Assembly: GCF_013449375.1 (NCBI RefSeq)
Contig: NZ_JACDRR010000021.1
Location: forward strand, 132,853-196,852
From: Pectobacterium sp. CFBP8739
GTDB lineage: Bacteria; Pseudomonadota; Gammaproteobacteria; Enterobacterales; Enterobacteriaceae
Length of the DNA: 64,000 nt
Direction: 5' to 3'
Position numbers and translations under genes: made by a program. This document shows, piece after piece, positions 28,098 to 35,776 of the stretch. The notes beneath the pieces were generated by a model. It was not told the origin of the DNA, made no database searches, and saw only the letters and a list, made by a program, of their open reading frames with translations. Position 1 is the first letter of the stretch. Each line of letters begins with the position of its first letter.

Positions 28098-28785
28098 CGG
28101 CTTTGTCCTTATCTACCGCGCCTAATGCGTAGCCCATCGCTCTCAGCGTTTTAATTAATGGGCGTGGGAAGCCTTTATCAATTTTCGCCCGCAACTTTGA
28201 CATATGAACGTCGATCAAATTGGTTTGTGGATCAAAATTATAGCCCCATACACGCTCTAACAGCATGGTGCGCGTAATCGCCTGACCTGGATTTTCCATC
28301 AATATAATCAGTAACTTGATTTCTTTATCAGTCAAATCGATACGTTTGCCTCCTCGCCATGCAATACGCTGCATACGGTCAAGTTGCAAGTCTTCAAAAG
28401 TCAGCATGGAAGGGTTATCCGCATGGCATTTACCGCGCCGCGCCATGATATCCAAACGTAGCCGCAACTCATTAAAATTAAAAGGCTTACCGAGATAATC
28501 TTCCGCGCCGAGCTCTAACCCCATCACCCGATCGACATCACGATCTAGCGCTGAAAGCAGCATAATAGGCGGATGACGTGAACCTTGTAATTCACGTAAT
28601 ACCGTGAACCCGTCCATGATGGGTAACATTCTGTCTAACAGAACGACATCGTAGACTTCATCCTTGATCGCTTTTAATGCGTGTGCGCCATCGTGCACCA
28701 TTCGGCAAGAATGGCCGTGGGAATGTAATTTAGATCCCAGCCAATGACACAGCACAGAATCATCATCAACCACTAATACACGCAT
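28075..28785 (-). CDS. OmpR-family response regulator
   Basis: 236 residues. The receiver domain has the acidic pocket D7-D9, phospho-acceptor D51 (VVLLDRMLPIMDG) and the conserved lysine in LGKPFNFNE. The C-terminal winged helix has LTDKEIKLLIILMENPGQAITRTMLLERVWGYNFDPQTNLIDVHMSKLR. It is first of a two-gene operon with the kinase. The promoter region 155-190 bases upstream has a Fur-like box over it, so iron-dependent repression is predicted. Confidence 0.93.
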   Translation of the reverse strand: MRVLVVDDDSVLCHWLGSKLHSHGHSCRMVHDGAHALKAIKDEVYDVVLLDRMLPIMDGFTVLRELQGSRHPPIMLLSALDRDVDRVMGLELGAEDYLGKPFNFNELRLRLDIMARRGKCHADNPSMLTFEDLQLDRMQRIAWRGGKRIDLTDKEIKLLIILMENPGQAITRTMLLERVWGYNFDPQTNLIDVHMSKLRAKIDKGFPRPLIKTLRAMGYALGAVDKDKADVGSHAE

Positions 28786-28946
28786 AATTTTCCCCTATAA
28801 ACGTGGCTTATTACCTAATTAATTCAGGGTTAATGTCCGTTTTATTTTTTATCTGGTACTTCAAACAGCCATTCACCCCACACGGTTCTGACATGTGCGG
28901 GCCGTCTTCTACATCTGAACGTTCTATTTATGAGAATTGTCCTACA

Positions 28947-28977
28947 GATAATAACAATCATTATCATTTAGTGACAA
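28947..28977 (-). promoter_or_regulatory. Promoter with overlapping Fur box, upstream of the two-component genes
   Basis: GATAATAACAATCATTATC at 28947-28965 matches 17 of 19 positions of the Fur consensus. On the minus strand it covers a -10 TATTAT (28948-28953) and most of the 18-base spacer to a -35 TTGTCA (28972-28977). Transcription would start near 28941, leaving a leader of about 155 bases before the response regulator. Binding here would block RNA polymerase. Confidence 0.7.
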
Positions 28978-29020
28978 GCAGTTTACAATCCTCTGACATC
29001 GCTCTTAGGCTGGACGCATA

Positions 29021-29055
29021 AAAAACATCCCCATCGCTTACACCATGGGGATGTT
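29021..29055 (-). terminator. Rho-independent terminator after yjcE
   Basis: On the minus strand an 11-bp stem AACATCCCCAT / ATGGGGATGTT with a 10-base loop is followed by a run of T, 60 bases after the antiporter stop codon. Confidence 0.88.
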
Positions 29056-29114
29056 AAGAAAGGAAAGAGAAGAGAAAGAAATCAACGCGGTAGCGGGGAT
29101 CGTCTCACCGCGTT

Positions 29115-30761
29115 TTACTCATTTTCGATCAACAGCGCTTCCATCAGATCGAGATCGCGCAGCATTTTTTGCAACGTCTCATTGCTGATCTGCTGCGTGG
29201 CGCGAAGATGATACAGCTCCGCACGTTCCGAATTCAGGGCGGTCAGGCGAAAACGCCGCTCCAGATTCTCAATCAGCAGGCCATTCTCAGGATCGTCTTT
29301 ATCGATTAGCCGTCGGCGCAGATTACCGATGACGCGCGCGCTGACTTCTTTCAGCACCTGCTCATCAATGTTTTCCTCCCGATCGGCCGCCAGACGCTCC
29401 TCCATTTTGTGCATGCTTTTAATCGCGACTTCTGCCACCGCCATACGCGCCATGCGAATTTCTTTAGCATGTGCCGCTTTGTCCGCCACCACCACACCGC
29501 GTAGTAAAAGGGGTAAAGCCAGCACACCACAAAACAGAGAAAACAGGATGACACCTGTAGCGATGAGCACCAATTGATAACGAGACGGGAACGCCGTACC
29601 GTCCGTCAGTAGCAGCGGAATAGACAGTACACCCGCCAGTGTAATCGCCCCACGCACACCCGCAAAAGAGGCGATCCACAACTCGCGCGTAGAAAACTCG
29701 GCGAAGACCATCGGGCGTTTTTTCTGGATGTGCATGCTGTATCTTTTCATCACCCACAGCCAGCAGAAACGCAGCAGCAATAAAGCACCGTAGATGATGA
29801 AAATATCGCTAAACAATATCCAGGTTTCAACGGTAGGATCCAGTTCAGCTTGGGTGATTGACGTTTCCAGAATATCCGGTAGTTGCAGGCCCAGCATGAT
29901 GAACACCATGCCGTTAAACACGAATTCCAGCATCGACCACACGCTATTGGCACGTAGCCTCATCGCTAATGGCGCATTACGGATTACCCCAGACTGACCG
30001 ATCGTCATCCCCGATGCCACCGCCGCAAGAATCCCTGAAACACCAATGTGTTCAGCAATCAAATAAGCTGCGAAAGGCAACAGTAACAGCAGTACCGTTT
30101 GTGTTGCAGCATCACCACCGCTCCAACGGCTGATCACTCGCAATGATTTACTATACAGCCAGGTAATACCGATACCTGCCAGTAAACCCCCTAGTGCAAC
30201 CTGAATGAATGCTAACGTCGCGCCAGAAACCGTAAAGACCATCGTACCCATCGCAATCGCAACAGCAAATTTTAGCGACACCAGACCGGACGCATCGTTC
30301 ATCAACGCTTCGCCCTGCAAAATGCCCATCAACTTTTTCGGAATACGATCTTCACCCACGATACCAGACAGCGCTACGGCATCCGTTGGCGACAGCACGG
30401 CGGCCAGTGCGAAGGCCGCAATCAGCGGCATGCCTGGCACCATCCAGTAGATGAAATAACCAATGCCCACCACGGTAATCAGTACCAGAACCAGCGCCAA
30501 ACCAATAATCTCCCGACCGTGCCGCAGAAACTCACGCGTCGGCGTTTTCCAGCCGTCAGCAAACAGCAGCGGCGGAATGAAGAGCACCATAAACAACTCG
30601 GGATTGAAATCAACATGCAAACCAAAATGGGGCCAGGCAAGGATGGCACCCAACGCAATTTGCATTAAAGGCAGAGGAATTTGAAAAGGTAAAATGCGGG
30701 TAATCACCCCAGACAGAGATACCACCAGGGTCAAAATAAGAATCGTAAAAAATATTTCCAT
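29115..30761 (-). CDS. yjcE: Putative Na+/H+ antiporter (CPA1 family, YjcE)
   Basis: 548 residues with about twelve membrane segments and a cytoplasmic C-terminal tail of about 120 residues. Family motifs include LFIPPLLFADGWKTPTREF, the ion-binding AVLSPTDAVALSGIVGE, ALMNDASGLVSLKFA and AGVRGAITLAGVLSIPLLL. Sequence and length match E. coli YjcE closely as I recall it, and E. coli also has yjcE next to ghxP (yjcD). It exchanges cytoplasmic Na+ (or K+) for protons. The substrate is not proven for this orthologue. Confidence 0.9.
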   Translation of the reverse strand: MEIFFTILILTLVVSLSGVITRILPFQIPLPLMQIALGAILAWPHFGLHVDFNPELFMVLFIPPLLFADGWKTPTREFLRHGREIIGLALVLVLITVVGIGYFIYWMVPGMPLIAAFALAAVLSPTDAVALSGIVGEDRIPKKLMGILQGEALMNDASGLVSLKFAVAIAMGTMVFTVSGATLAFIQVALGGLLAGIGITWLYSKSLRVISRWSGGDAATQTVLLLLLPFAAYLIAEHIGVSGILAAVASGMTIGQSGVIRNAPLAMRLRANSVWSMLEFVFNGMVFIMLGLQLPDILETSITQAELDPTVETWILFSDIFIIYGALLLLRFCWLWVMKRYSMHIQKKRPMVFAEFSTRELWIASFAGVRGAITLAGVLSIPLLLTDGTAFPSRYQLVLIATGVILFSLFCGVLALPLLLRGVVVADKAAHAKEIRMARMAVAEVAIKSMHKMEERLAADREENIDEQVLKEVSARVIGNLRRRLIDKDDPENGLLIENLERRFRLTALNSERAELYHLRATQQISNETLQKMLRDLDLMEALLIENE

Positions 30762-30998
30762 GCTTTCCTTAGACGTACTCCTAAATCAAAAAATTCTACC
30801 TGTCAGCGAGCAAATACCCTTCCATATTTAACGCATTTAGCCCGGTATGAAAATGGCTTTTTGGCCGAAACCTGGATTAATAACAAGATTGATTATCACA
30901 CAAGTAACATCAACCCAAAGGCAATAAAAGGGCACATAAAATCGCGTTTGGCGTGGGACGTAATAGAAAAGAGAAAGAGGAAGGAAAGACAAGAAGTG

Positions 30999-31030
30999 AC
31001 AGACCTTCTGGACCGCGCCAGAAGGTCTGT
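30999..31030 (-). terminator. Strong hairpin after ghxP
   Basis: A 13-bp perfect stem (ACAGACCTTCTGG / CCAGAAGGTCTGT) with a 6-base loop, starting 10 bases past the ghxP stop. It lacks a good T run, so it may stabilise the 3' end rather than terminate. The rest of the 278-base gap up to yjcE (30762-30998) shows no gene; it presumably holds the yjcE promoter. Confidence 0.65.
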
Positions 31031-31039
31031 TGGAAGGGA

Positions 31040-32386
31040 TTACAGCGCCCAGCCGCCCGCATAAAACACCACCAGCGCGACAGCGATAATGACGGTGCCG
31101 ATGTTCAGTTTACGCCATTCACCAGCGCAGATACGGCCTAATACCAGCGCGCCAAAGCCCAGCATGATACCGGTCACAATGTTACAGGTCAGTACGATGA
31201 ATACGGCACAGACCAGACCAGACATCGCATCCACAAAGTCATCAAAGTTCAGTTTGGAGACGTTACCCAGCATCAGCAGGCCAACGTACATCAGCGCAGG
31301 TGCAGTAGCATAGCCAGGCACCAGATACGCCAATGGAGAGACAAACAGCAGCAGCAGGAACAGCACACCCACTACGGTTGCCGTTAAGCCCGTTTTACCA
31401 CCGGCTGCCGTACCCGCCGCAGATTCGATGTAAACTGCCGCCGGTGACGTCCCGACCAAGCTGGAGAAAATGCTGCTCACGGAGTCTGCGGTCAGCGCTT
31501 TACCACCGTTGATAATTTGCCCGTCTTTATCCAACAGATTCGCCTGTCCGGCAACGGCACGGATAGTACCAGTGGCATCGAAGACCGCAGTCATCACCAG
31601 CGCCAGCACGCTCGGTAACACCATCGGCTGCAATGCGCCCATGATATCCAGACTGAAGATCAGCGACGAACCGTCAGCCGCCGTCAGGCTCGGTAATGCA
31701 AAGAAGCCCGCATATTTTACCTTCGGGTCAAAAATCAGCCCCAGAATAGAGATCGCGATGATAACCAGCAGGATACCGCCCGGTACGCGACGCTTCTCTA
31801 AACCGATGGTCGCTGCCAAACCCAGCAAAGACATAACAACGGGGAAAGAAGTGAAATCACCCAGTGCGACAGGCAAGCCATCAATCGGATTTTTTATGAC
31901 CAGTCCCACGCCATTAGCCGCAATAATCAACAGAAACAGGCCAATACCAATCCCCGTTCCGTGCGCCACGCCCATCGGCAGATTACGTAAGATCCAGGAG
32001 CGGATGCCCGTGACGGAAATGAGGGTAAACAGCACGCCCATCAGGAAGATCGCCCCCAGCGCCACAGGGATGCTGATTTGTTGCCCCAGCACCAGACTGA
32101 ATGCGGTGAACGCCGTCAGTGAAATCGCACAGCCAATTGCCATCGGCAGATTGGCCCACAACCCCATCAGCAGCGACCCCAATCCAGCTACCAGGCAGGT
32201 TGCAACGAACACGGCAGCAGGCGGAAAGCCGGCCTTGCCTAACATACTCGGCACCACAATCACGGAGTAAACCATCGCCAGGAACGTCGTCAGGCCTGCT
32301 AACACTTCCTGACGCACGTTACTGCCGCGCTGTGTAATTTTAAAAAAAGCATCAAGCGAGCCTGCCTGACGGGTGGTGTTTGACAT
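31040..32386 (-). CDS. ghxP: Guanine/hypoxanthine permease GhxP
   Basis: 448 residues from the ATG at 32386 (AGGGGAT upstream); an in-frame extension to 32425 lacks a good ribosome site. It belongs to the NCS2/AzgA-type permeases with about 12-14 membrane segments. The N-terminal [55 protein letters not shown] and [16 protein letters not shown] match E. coli GhxP (YjcD) rather than the adenine permeases. It imports guanine and hypoxanthine by proton symport, feeding the guanine deaminase and xanthine dehydrogenase encoded about 6.5 kb away. A PurR-like box lies about 106 bases upstream. Confidence 0.92.
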   Translation of the reverse strand: MSNTTRQAGSLDAFFKITQRGSNVRQEVLAGLTTFLAMVYSVIVVPSMLGKAGFPPAAVFVATCLVAGLGSLLMGLWANLPMAIGCAISLTAFTAFSLVLGQQISIPVALGAIFLMGVLFTLISVTGIRSWILRNLPMGVAHGTGIGIGLFLLIIAANGVGLVIKNPIDGLPVALGDFTSFPVVMSLLGLAATIGLEKRRVPGGILLVIIAISILGLIFDPKVKYAGFFALPSLTAADGSSLIFSLDIMGALQPMVLPSVLALVMTAVFDATGTIRAVAGQANLLDKDGQIINGGKALTADSVSSIFSSLVGTSPAAVYIESAAGTAAGGKTGLTATVVGVLFLLLLFVSPLAYLVPGYATAPALMYVGLLMLGNVSKLNFDDFVDAMSGLVCAVFIVLTCNIVTGIMLGFGALVLGRICAGEWRKLNIGTVIIAVALVVFYAGGWAL

Positions 32387-32491
32387 GGTGGTATCCCCTG
32401 AAATGCCATTATTATTTACGATCACTTTGACCGATTTCCGCAGCCTTGCTCCGCAAGCGCAACAACTTCACTGGCGTACCCGATGAACCGC

Positions 32492-32507
32492 ACGCAAACG
32501 ATTAACT
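32492..32507. promoter_or_regulatory. PurR-like box upstream of ghxP
   Basis: ACGCAAACGATTAACT matches the PurR consensus ANGCAANCGNTTNCNT at all but one defined position. It lies about 106 bases before the ghxP start, so purine repression of uptake is expected. The remainder of the gap 32387-32825 contains no gene that I can support. Confidence 0.65.
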
Positions 32508-32825
32508 CGCTGAATGCAAAACCGGAAAACGTTGTCTTATCAAGACACTGCGGTATCAAGACAGGCTGTATTAAAACAAGCTGGATAAGACGGTGTCAGG
32601 CAATGTGAAGCGCGTGATTATCCCGCTTCACCCGCGCGTATTTCAACTGCTAATCGAGACAATTTACCTATCTCACGTCATCTGTCCGATAACGAAGCAC
32701 ACAGCGAGTGCAGGTAATGCTCAATCAGACCACGCGCTGAAAATGGGTCAGTATGAAGAAAAAGCAGAAAGGGTTCTTAGACGGAAATCAAAACAGCGGT
32801 TTACTCCTCACAAACTGATCGTTCA

Positions 32826-32853
32826 CTTTTTTGTGATTTTCATCACAAAAAAG
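32826..32853. promoter_or_regulatory. Near-perfect CRP site
   Basis: TGTGA-N6-TCACA (32832-32847) sits inside a longer palindrome with six A/T on each side, extending over 32826-32853. It directly abuts the -35 element of the promoter for the small-protein transcript. The centre lies about 50 bases before the predicted start, which is not a standard activating distance, so repression is possible. Confidence 0.8.
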
Positions 32854-32882
32854 TTGACCACCCGTATCAGTGCGAGTATTCT
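32854..32882 (+). promoter_or_regulatory. Sigma70 promoter of the AzuC-like transcript
   Basis: TTGACC (32854-32859), a 17-base spacer, then TATTCT (32877-32882). The predicted transcript starts near 32889 and ends at the hairpin at 33151-33178, about 290 nucleotides. Confidence 0.7.
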
Positions 32883-32937
32883 TAAAAACGTGAACAGCAT
32901 CACAGAAAAACAATCAACTAACAATGAGGAAATGACC

Positions 32938-33009
32938 ATGAAACTGCTGAACAAAATCATCGCTATGTTTGAAAACATCAACATCAACTTTGGTACTTTC
33001 AACCAATAA
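32938..33009 (+). CDS. Small protein of 23 residues, AzuC-like N-terminus
   Basis: The ORF begins MKLLNKIIAMFEN and is 23 residues long. GAGGA lies 7 bases ahead of the ATG at 32938, better spaced than the in-frame ATG two codons earlier. It is a basic/amphipathic helix start resembling the first half of E. coli AzuC (MKL, KI, MF pattern) as I remember it. It would be co-transcribed with the AzuC-like ORF 28 bases downstream. A much longer in-frame reading back to 32593 crosses the CRP site and promoter and is not credible. Expression is unproven. Confidence 0.55.
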   Translation: MKLLNKIIAMFENININFGTFNQ

Positions 33010-33037
33010 TTATTTAAGAATCGTGGGGATAAAAAAG

Positions 33038-33124
33038 ATGCGCGTTGTCCGCAAAATCAATCAAATATTAAAAGCGTTGGGCAAAACCTATCGCGGTGTT
33101 AACCCCCACGCTATCTTCCGTTAA
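33038..33124 (+). CDS. azuC: AzuC-like small protein (28 residues)
   Basis: The ORF is 28 residues long, starts MRVVRKINQILKALG and ends KTYRGVNPHAIFR. E. coli AzuC, recalled from memory, is also 28 residues and ends KTFKDVPPGNMFR, so Lys16, Thr17, aromatic 18, basic 19, Val21, Pro23, Phe27 and Arg28 coincide without gaps. GTGGGGAT lies about 8 bases before the ATG. AzuC in E. coli comes from the dual-function AzuCR RNA, in which the protein acts on glycerol-3-phosphate dehydrogenase and the RNA base-pairs with targets. The CRP site and short terminator-bounded transcript fit that picture. Base-pairing function here is inference. Confidence 0.7.
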   Translation: MRVVRKINQILKALGKTYRGVNPHAIFR

Positions 33125-33150
33125 TCGTACTGAAGTACGTTAACCACCCT

Positions 33151-33178
33151 AAAATGGCTGCCATCCGGTAGCCATTTT
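33151..33178 (+). terminator. Rho-independent terminator of the small-protein transcript
   Basis: Nine-base stem AAAATGGCT / AGCCATTTT with a 10-base loop and TTTTTG following on the plus strand. It may also help end hpxB transcription from the other side. Confidence 0.8.
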
Positions 33179-33202
33179 TGTTTGTGGTAGAACCTATCGC
33201 CA

Positions 33203-34159
33203 TTACGCCACATACGGGTGATGCTGGCGCCAGTGTTCTGCAATATCCTGTCGGCGGCAAATCCACACCCGATCATGCTGTTGAATGTAATCCAGAAAGC
33301 GCTGTAACGCACGGAAACGCCCAGGCCTCCCGAGTAAGCGGCAGTGCATCCCAATCGATAACATTTTTGGTGCCGTTTCCCCTTCTTCGTAGAGCACATC
33401 GAAACTGTCTTTCAGATAACTAAAAAACTGTTCACCGCTGTTAAAACCCTGTGGTGAGGCAAAACGCATGTCATTAGCATCAAGGGTGTATGGGACTATA
33501 AGATGTGGATGCACGTCACCATTACTTTTTTTCACCGGCATCCAGAACGGGAGATCGTCGCCATAATAGTCACTGTCATACCAGAAATTGTCATGCTCAA
33601 CGACCAACTGACGGGTATTGGGACTGTCTCGGCCGGTATACCAACCCAGTGGTGGCTGGCCGAACAGTGCTGTCTGCACGTCTATCGCTTTATGCATATG
33701 CTCACGTTCTGTGTCGATATCCATATTTTGGTAATGAATCCAACGCCAGCCATGGCTCACCACATCATAGTCAGCCGATTTTATCGCCTCGACAATAGCC
33801 GGATTACGTGCCAACGCCATCGCGACGCCAAATACCGTCAGCGGCAAACCACGTCGCTGAAACTCCTGATGAATGCGCCAAAATCCTGCGCGTGACCCAT
33901 ATTCATACAGCGAATCCATCGACATATGACGATCGGGATAACTTGCTGCGCCGATGATATCGGACAGAAATTGTTCCGATCCTGCATCACCATGCAGGAC
34001 ATTATTTTCCGCGCCTTCTTCGTAGTTCAGTACAAATTGTACCGCGAGCCTGGCATTTCCAGGCCAATTAGCGTGGGGGGGATTTCCGGCATAGCCAATG
34101 AGATCGCGTGGATAATCTTCATCGGCAATACCAATCAATGCGGCAGATTCTTTTATCAT
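33203..34159 (-). CDS. hpxB: Allantoinase, PuuE-type (HpxB)
   Basis: 318 residues of the polysaccharide-deacetylase fold used by PuuE allantoinases, distinct from the zinc amidohydrolase AllB. Family features seen are DYPRDLIGYAGNPPHANWPG at the N-terminus, VQFVLNYEEGAENN, the SHGWRWIHYQN motif, and GWYTGRDSPNTRQL. It opens allantoin to allantoate. AAGGAA is seven bases before the ATG, and hpxA ends 11 bases upstream. The order regulator-racemase-allantoinase with a divergent permease equals the Klebsiella hpxSAB-hpxC arrangement. Confidence 0.93.
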   Translation of the reverse strand: MIKESAALIGIADEDYPRDLIGYAGNPPHANWPGNARLAVQFVLNYEEGAENNVLHGDAGSEQFLSDIIGAASYPDRHMSMDSLYEYGSRAGFWRIHQEFQRRGLPLTVFGVAMALARNPAIVEAIKSADYDVVSHGWRWIHYQNMDIDTEREHMHKAIDVQTALFGQPPLGWYTGRDSPNTRQLVVEHDNFWYDSDYYGDDLPFWMPVKKSNGDVHPHLIVPYTLDANDMRFASPQGFNSGEQFFSYLKDSFDVLYEEGETAPKMLSIGMHCRLLGRPGRFRALQRFLDYIQQHDRVWICRRQDIAEHWRQHHPYVA

Positions 34160-34170
34160 TGTCTTATTCC

Positions 34171-34908
34171 TTAACGCAACGTGCTAAATATGCCGCTCAA
34201 CGGCTTGGCTACAGGATAATCCAGATCACCGTGCTTACTGGTTGTCAGTCTCAGTGCCGATAATGATTCAATCAGTTTGACGGCGGCGCTCACGCCATCA
34301 ATGACCGGTATGGACAGCTCTTCGGTCAGCGCTTGCGCCAGATCAGCCATGCCGCCACAACCCAGTACAATCGCGCCTACGCCATCTTGGCGCAAAGATT
34401 GTATACAATACTCTCGCACTTTCGTTTGCGCGATACCGCTATCTTGCTCCAGCGCAAGCACCGGCAGATCGATCGCGTGCAGCGCAGCACAGTGATGTTC
34501 AAAGCCATAACGCTGTAATAAATGACGTGCGATAATCACGGTGCGCGGTAACGTGGTGACAATAGAAAAGCGAGTCGCGACCAACGTCGCCATGTGCATG
34601 GCGGCCTCTGCAATGCCAATCACGGGTTTGCTGGCCGCCTCACGCGCCGCGAGTAAACCGGGATCACCAAAGCAGGCAATAATATGCCCGTCTACCCCTT
34701 GCGCTTTCCCCTGCTTAACCTGTTCCAATACGCCAACCGCCGCGATTGCTTCATCAAAATGCCCTTCAATAGAAGGCACGCCCTGAGAAGGTGACACAGC
34801 AATAATCTCCGTCCCTGGTGCGGCAGCAGCACGAGCCGCCGTACCAATCGTGTCCGTCATCGCGAGGCTGGTGTTGGGGTTAATGACCTGAATCAGCAAC
34901 GGTTTCAC
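34171..34908 (-). CDS. hpxA: Allantoin racemase (Asp/Glu/hydantoin racemase family, HpxA)
   Basis: 245 residues starting at a GTG (34906-34908) that overlaps the hpxS stop codon by 4 bases (GTGA), with AAGGAG eight bases upstream. Longer ATG starts exist but would read well into hpxS. It contains the two-cysteine racemase pattern: IIACFGDPGLLAAREAASKPVIGI and IVLGCGGMADLAQALTEEL. It begins QVINPNTSLAMTDTI, typical of hydantoin/allantoin racemases. It converts R- and S-allantoin so that the allantoinase can use both. An operator-like palindrome lies inside the gene at 34398-34409. Confidence 0.9.
   Translation of the reverse strand: MKPLLIQVINPNTSLAMTDTIGTAARAAAAPGTEIIAVSPSQGVPSIEGHFDEAIAAVGVLEQVKQGKAQGVDGHIIACFGDPGLLAAREAASKPVIGIAEAAMHMATLVATRFSIVTTLPRTVIIARHLLQRYGFEHHCAALHAIDLPVLALEQDSGIAQTKVREYCIQSLRQDGVGAIVLGCGGMADLAQALTEELSIPVIDGVSAAVKLIESLSALRLTTSKHGDLDYPVAKPLSGIFSTLR
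34398..34409. promoter_or_regulatory. Intragenic TTGTATACAA palindrome in hpxA
   Basis: ATTGTATACAAT is a perfect 12-base palindrome sharing the core TTGTATACAA with the intergenic operator at 35677-35692. It may be a second HpxS site within hpxA, or chance. Confidence 0.4.
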
Positions 34909-35627
34909 GTGCGTTTCTCCTTGAGATGACCAAACAAACGACAAAAATCAGGCTCGGTGTTTTCATCGCGGTCAAAACGCAAGCTGGCAACAATATCGTC
35001 GAAATGTCGCGTCATCGTCTCAGACAACGCCAGAACATCTTTATCCCGCAGCAGTGCGAGGAGGTCGTGATGATCGTGACACCGGCATCCTTGTTGCCAC
35101 GGCGCACCATAAGCGGCAATAACCAACGATGAGCGAAGCGTTAGCTGTGAAACAATTCCCGTTAATACCGAGTTCCCTGAAATCGCCTGTAGCTGAATAT
35201 GGAAAGCGGCAGACAAACGAATCGCCTCCGCGCCGTTTTGAGCGGCGTGCGCCAATTGCTCCGCCGCAATCAGTTTATTTAATGCCGCCAGATGAGGAGA
35301 GCGACAGTGAGAAACCACATCGGGTAGATTGGCACACTCAATGAAACGGCGTGTTTGAAAAATCTCCCGCGCTTCTTCCACTGAAGGTGTCGATACCTGC
35401 GCACCACGCTTGGGCGTTAATGTGATCATTTGCACCACAGCGAGACGCTGCAAAACCTTGCGGATCCCCGTTCTGCTCACATCAAACACGTCCGCCAGCG
35501 CTTCCTCAGGTAATTTTGTTCCCGGCAACAGTTGATGCTCCACAATGGCATTGAGTAACGCCTGATAAATAACATCGTCTTTTTGCTGGGAGAATGCTTC
35601 GTTTTCAAGTCCGTACGTGTAGTTCAT
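34905..35627 (-). CDS. hpxS: GntR/FCD-family regulator (HpxS-like)
   Basis: 240 residues. An N-terminal winged helix (about 20-90: LLPGTKLPEEALADVFDVSRTGIRKVLQRLAVVQMI) precedes an all-helical FCD ligand domain with the metal-site histidines suggested by AAFHIQLQ, HDHHDLLALL and MTRHFDDIV. It is first gene of the hpxSAB operon, divergent from the hpxC permease, across an intergenic palindrome typical of GntR/FCD operators. In Klebsiella, HpxS belongs to the allantoin gene set. The effector is unknown; allantoin or allantoate is a guess. Confidence 0.88.
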   Translation of the reverse strand: MNYTYGLENEAFSQQKDDVIYQALLNAIVEHQLLPGTKLPEEALADVFDVSRTGIRKVLQRLAVVQMITLTPKRGAQVSTPSVEEAREIFQTRRFIECANLPDVVSHCRSPHLAALNKLIAAEQLAHAAQNGAEAIRLSAAFHIQLQAISGNSVLTGIVSQLTLRSSLVIAAYGAPWQQGCRCHDHHDLLALLRDKDVLALSETMTRHFDDIVASLRFDRDENTEPDFCRLFGHLKEKRT

Positions 35628-35676
35628 CTCATCTTCCCGTTATCACAACCCTCTAAATCGTACACACTAGAGATCA

Positions 35677-35692
35677 TTTTTGTATACAAAAA
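35677..35692. promoter_or_regulatory. Operator in the hpxS-hpxC intergenic region
   Basis: TTTTTGTATACAAAAA is a perfect 16-base palindrome with the TTGTATACAA core typical of FCD-type GntR regulators. It is 50-65 bases upstream of hpxS and just ahead of the sigma54-like element for hpxC, so it could control both genes. Confidence 0.7.
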
Positions 35693-35700
35693 AATGAATT

Positions 35701-35717
35701 TTGGCCTGATTCATGCA
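35701..35717 (+). promoter_or_regulatory. Sigma54-like -24/-12 element of hpxC
   Basis: TTGGCCTGATTCATGCA has the GG and GC pairs exactly 12 bases apart. It deviates from the consensus TGGCACG-N4-TTGCA at three defined positions. A start near 35728 would leave about 50 bases to hpxC. Confidence 0.5.
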
Positions 35718-35776
35718 ACGTCGTTTTTACACACAACGTCATTCATTTCACGACTAGGGTAAAAGGAGCAGATTCC

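Larger units (their letters stand above)
32889..33179 (+). ncRNA. Predicted AzuCR-like dual-function RNA
   Basis: The region from the predicted start to the terminator hairpin forms a self-contained unit of about 290 nucleotides between ghxP and hpxB, carrying two tiny ORFs with ribosome sites. Coding RNAs of this size under CRP that include an AzuC-like ORF are known in E. coli to double as regulatory RNAs. The RNA role is inferred from that analogy only. Confidence 0.5.

Noticed and set aside
32593-33009. 138-codon open frame containing the 23-codon small ORF
   Set aside because: It runs through the CRP site and promoter, has no good ribosome site at its start and reads as low-complexity sequence. 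The 23-codon reading from 32938 with GAGGA is preferred.
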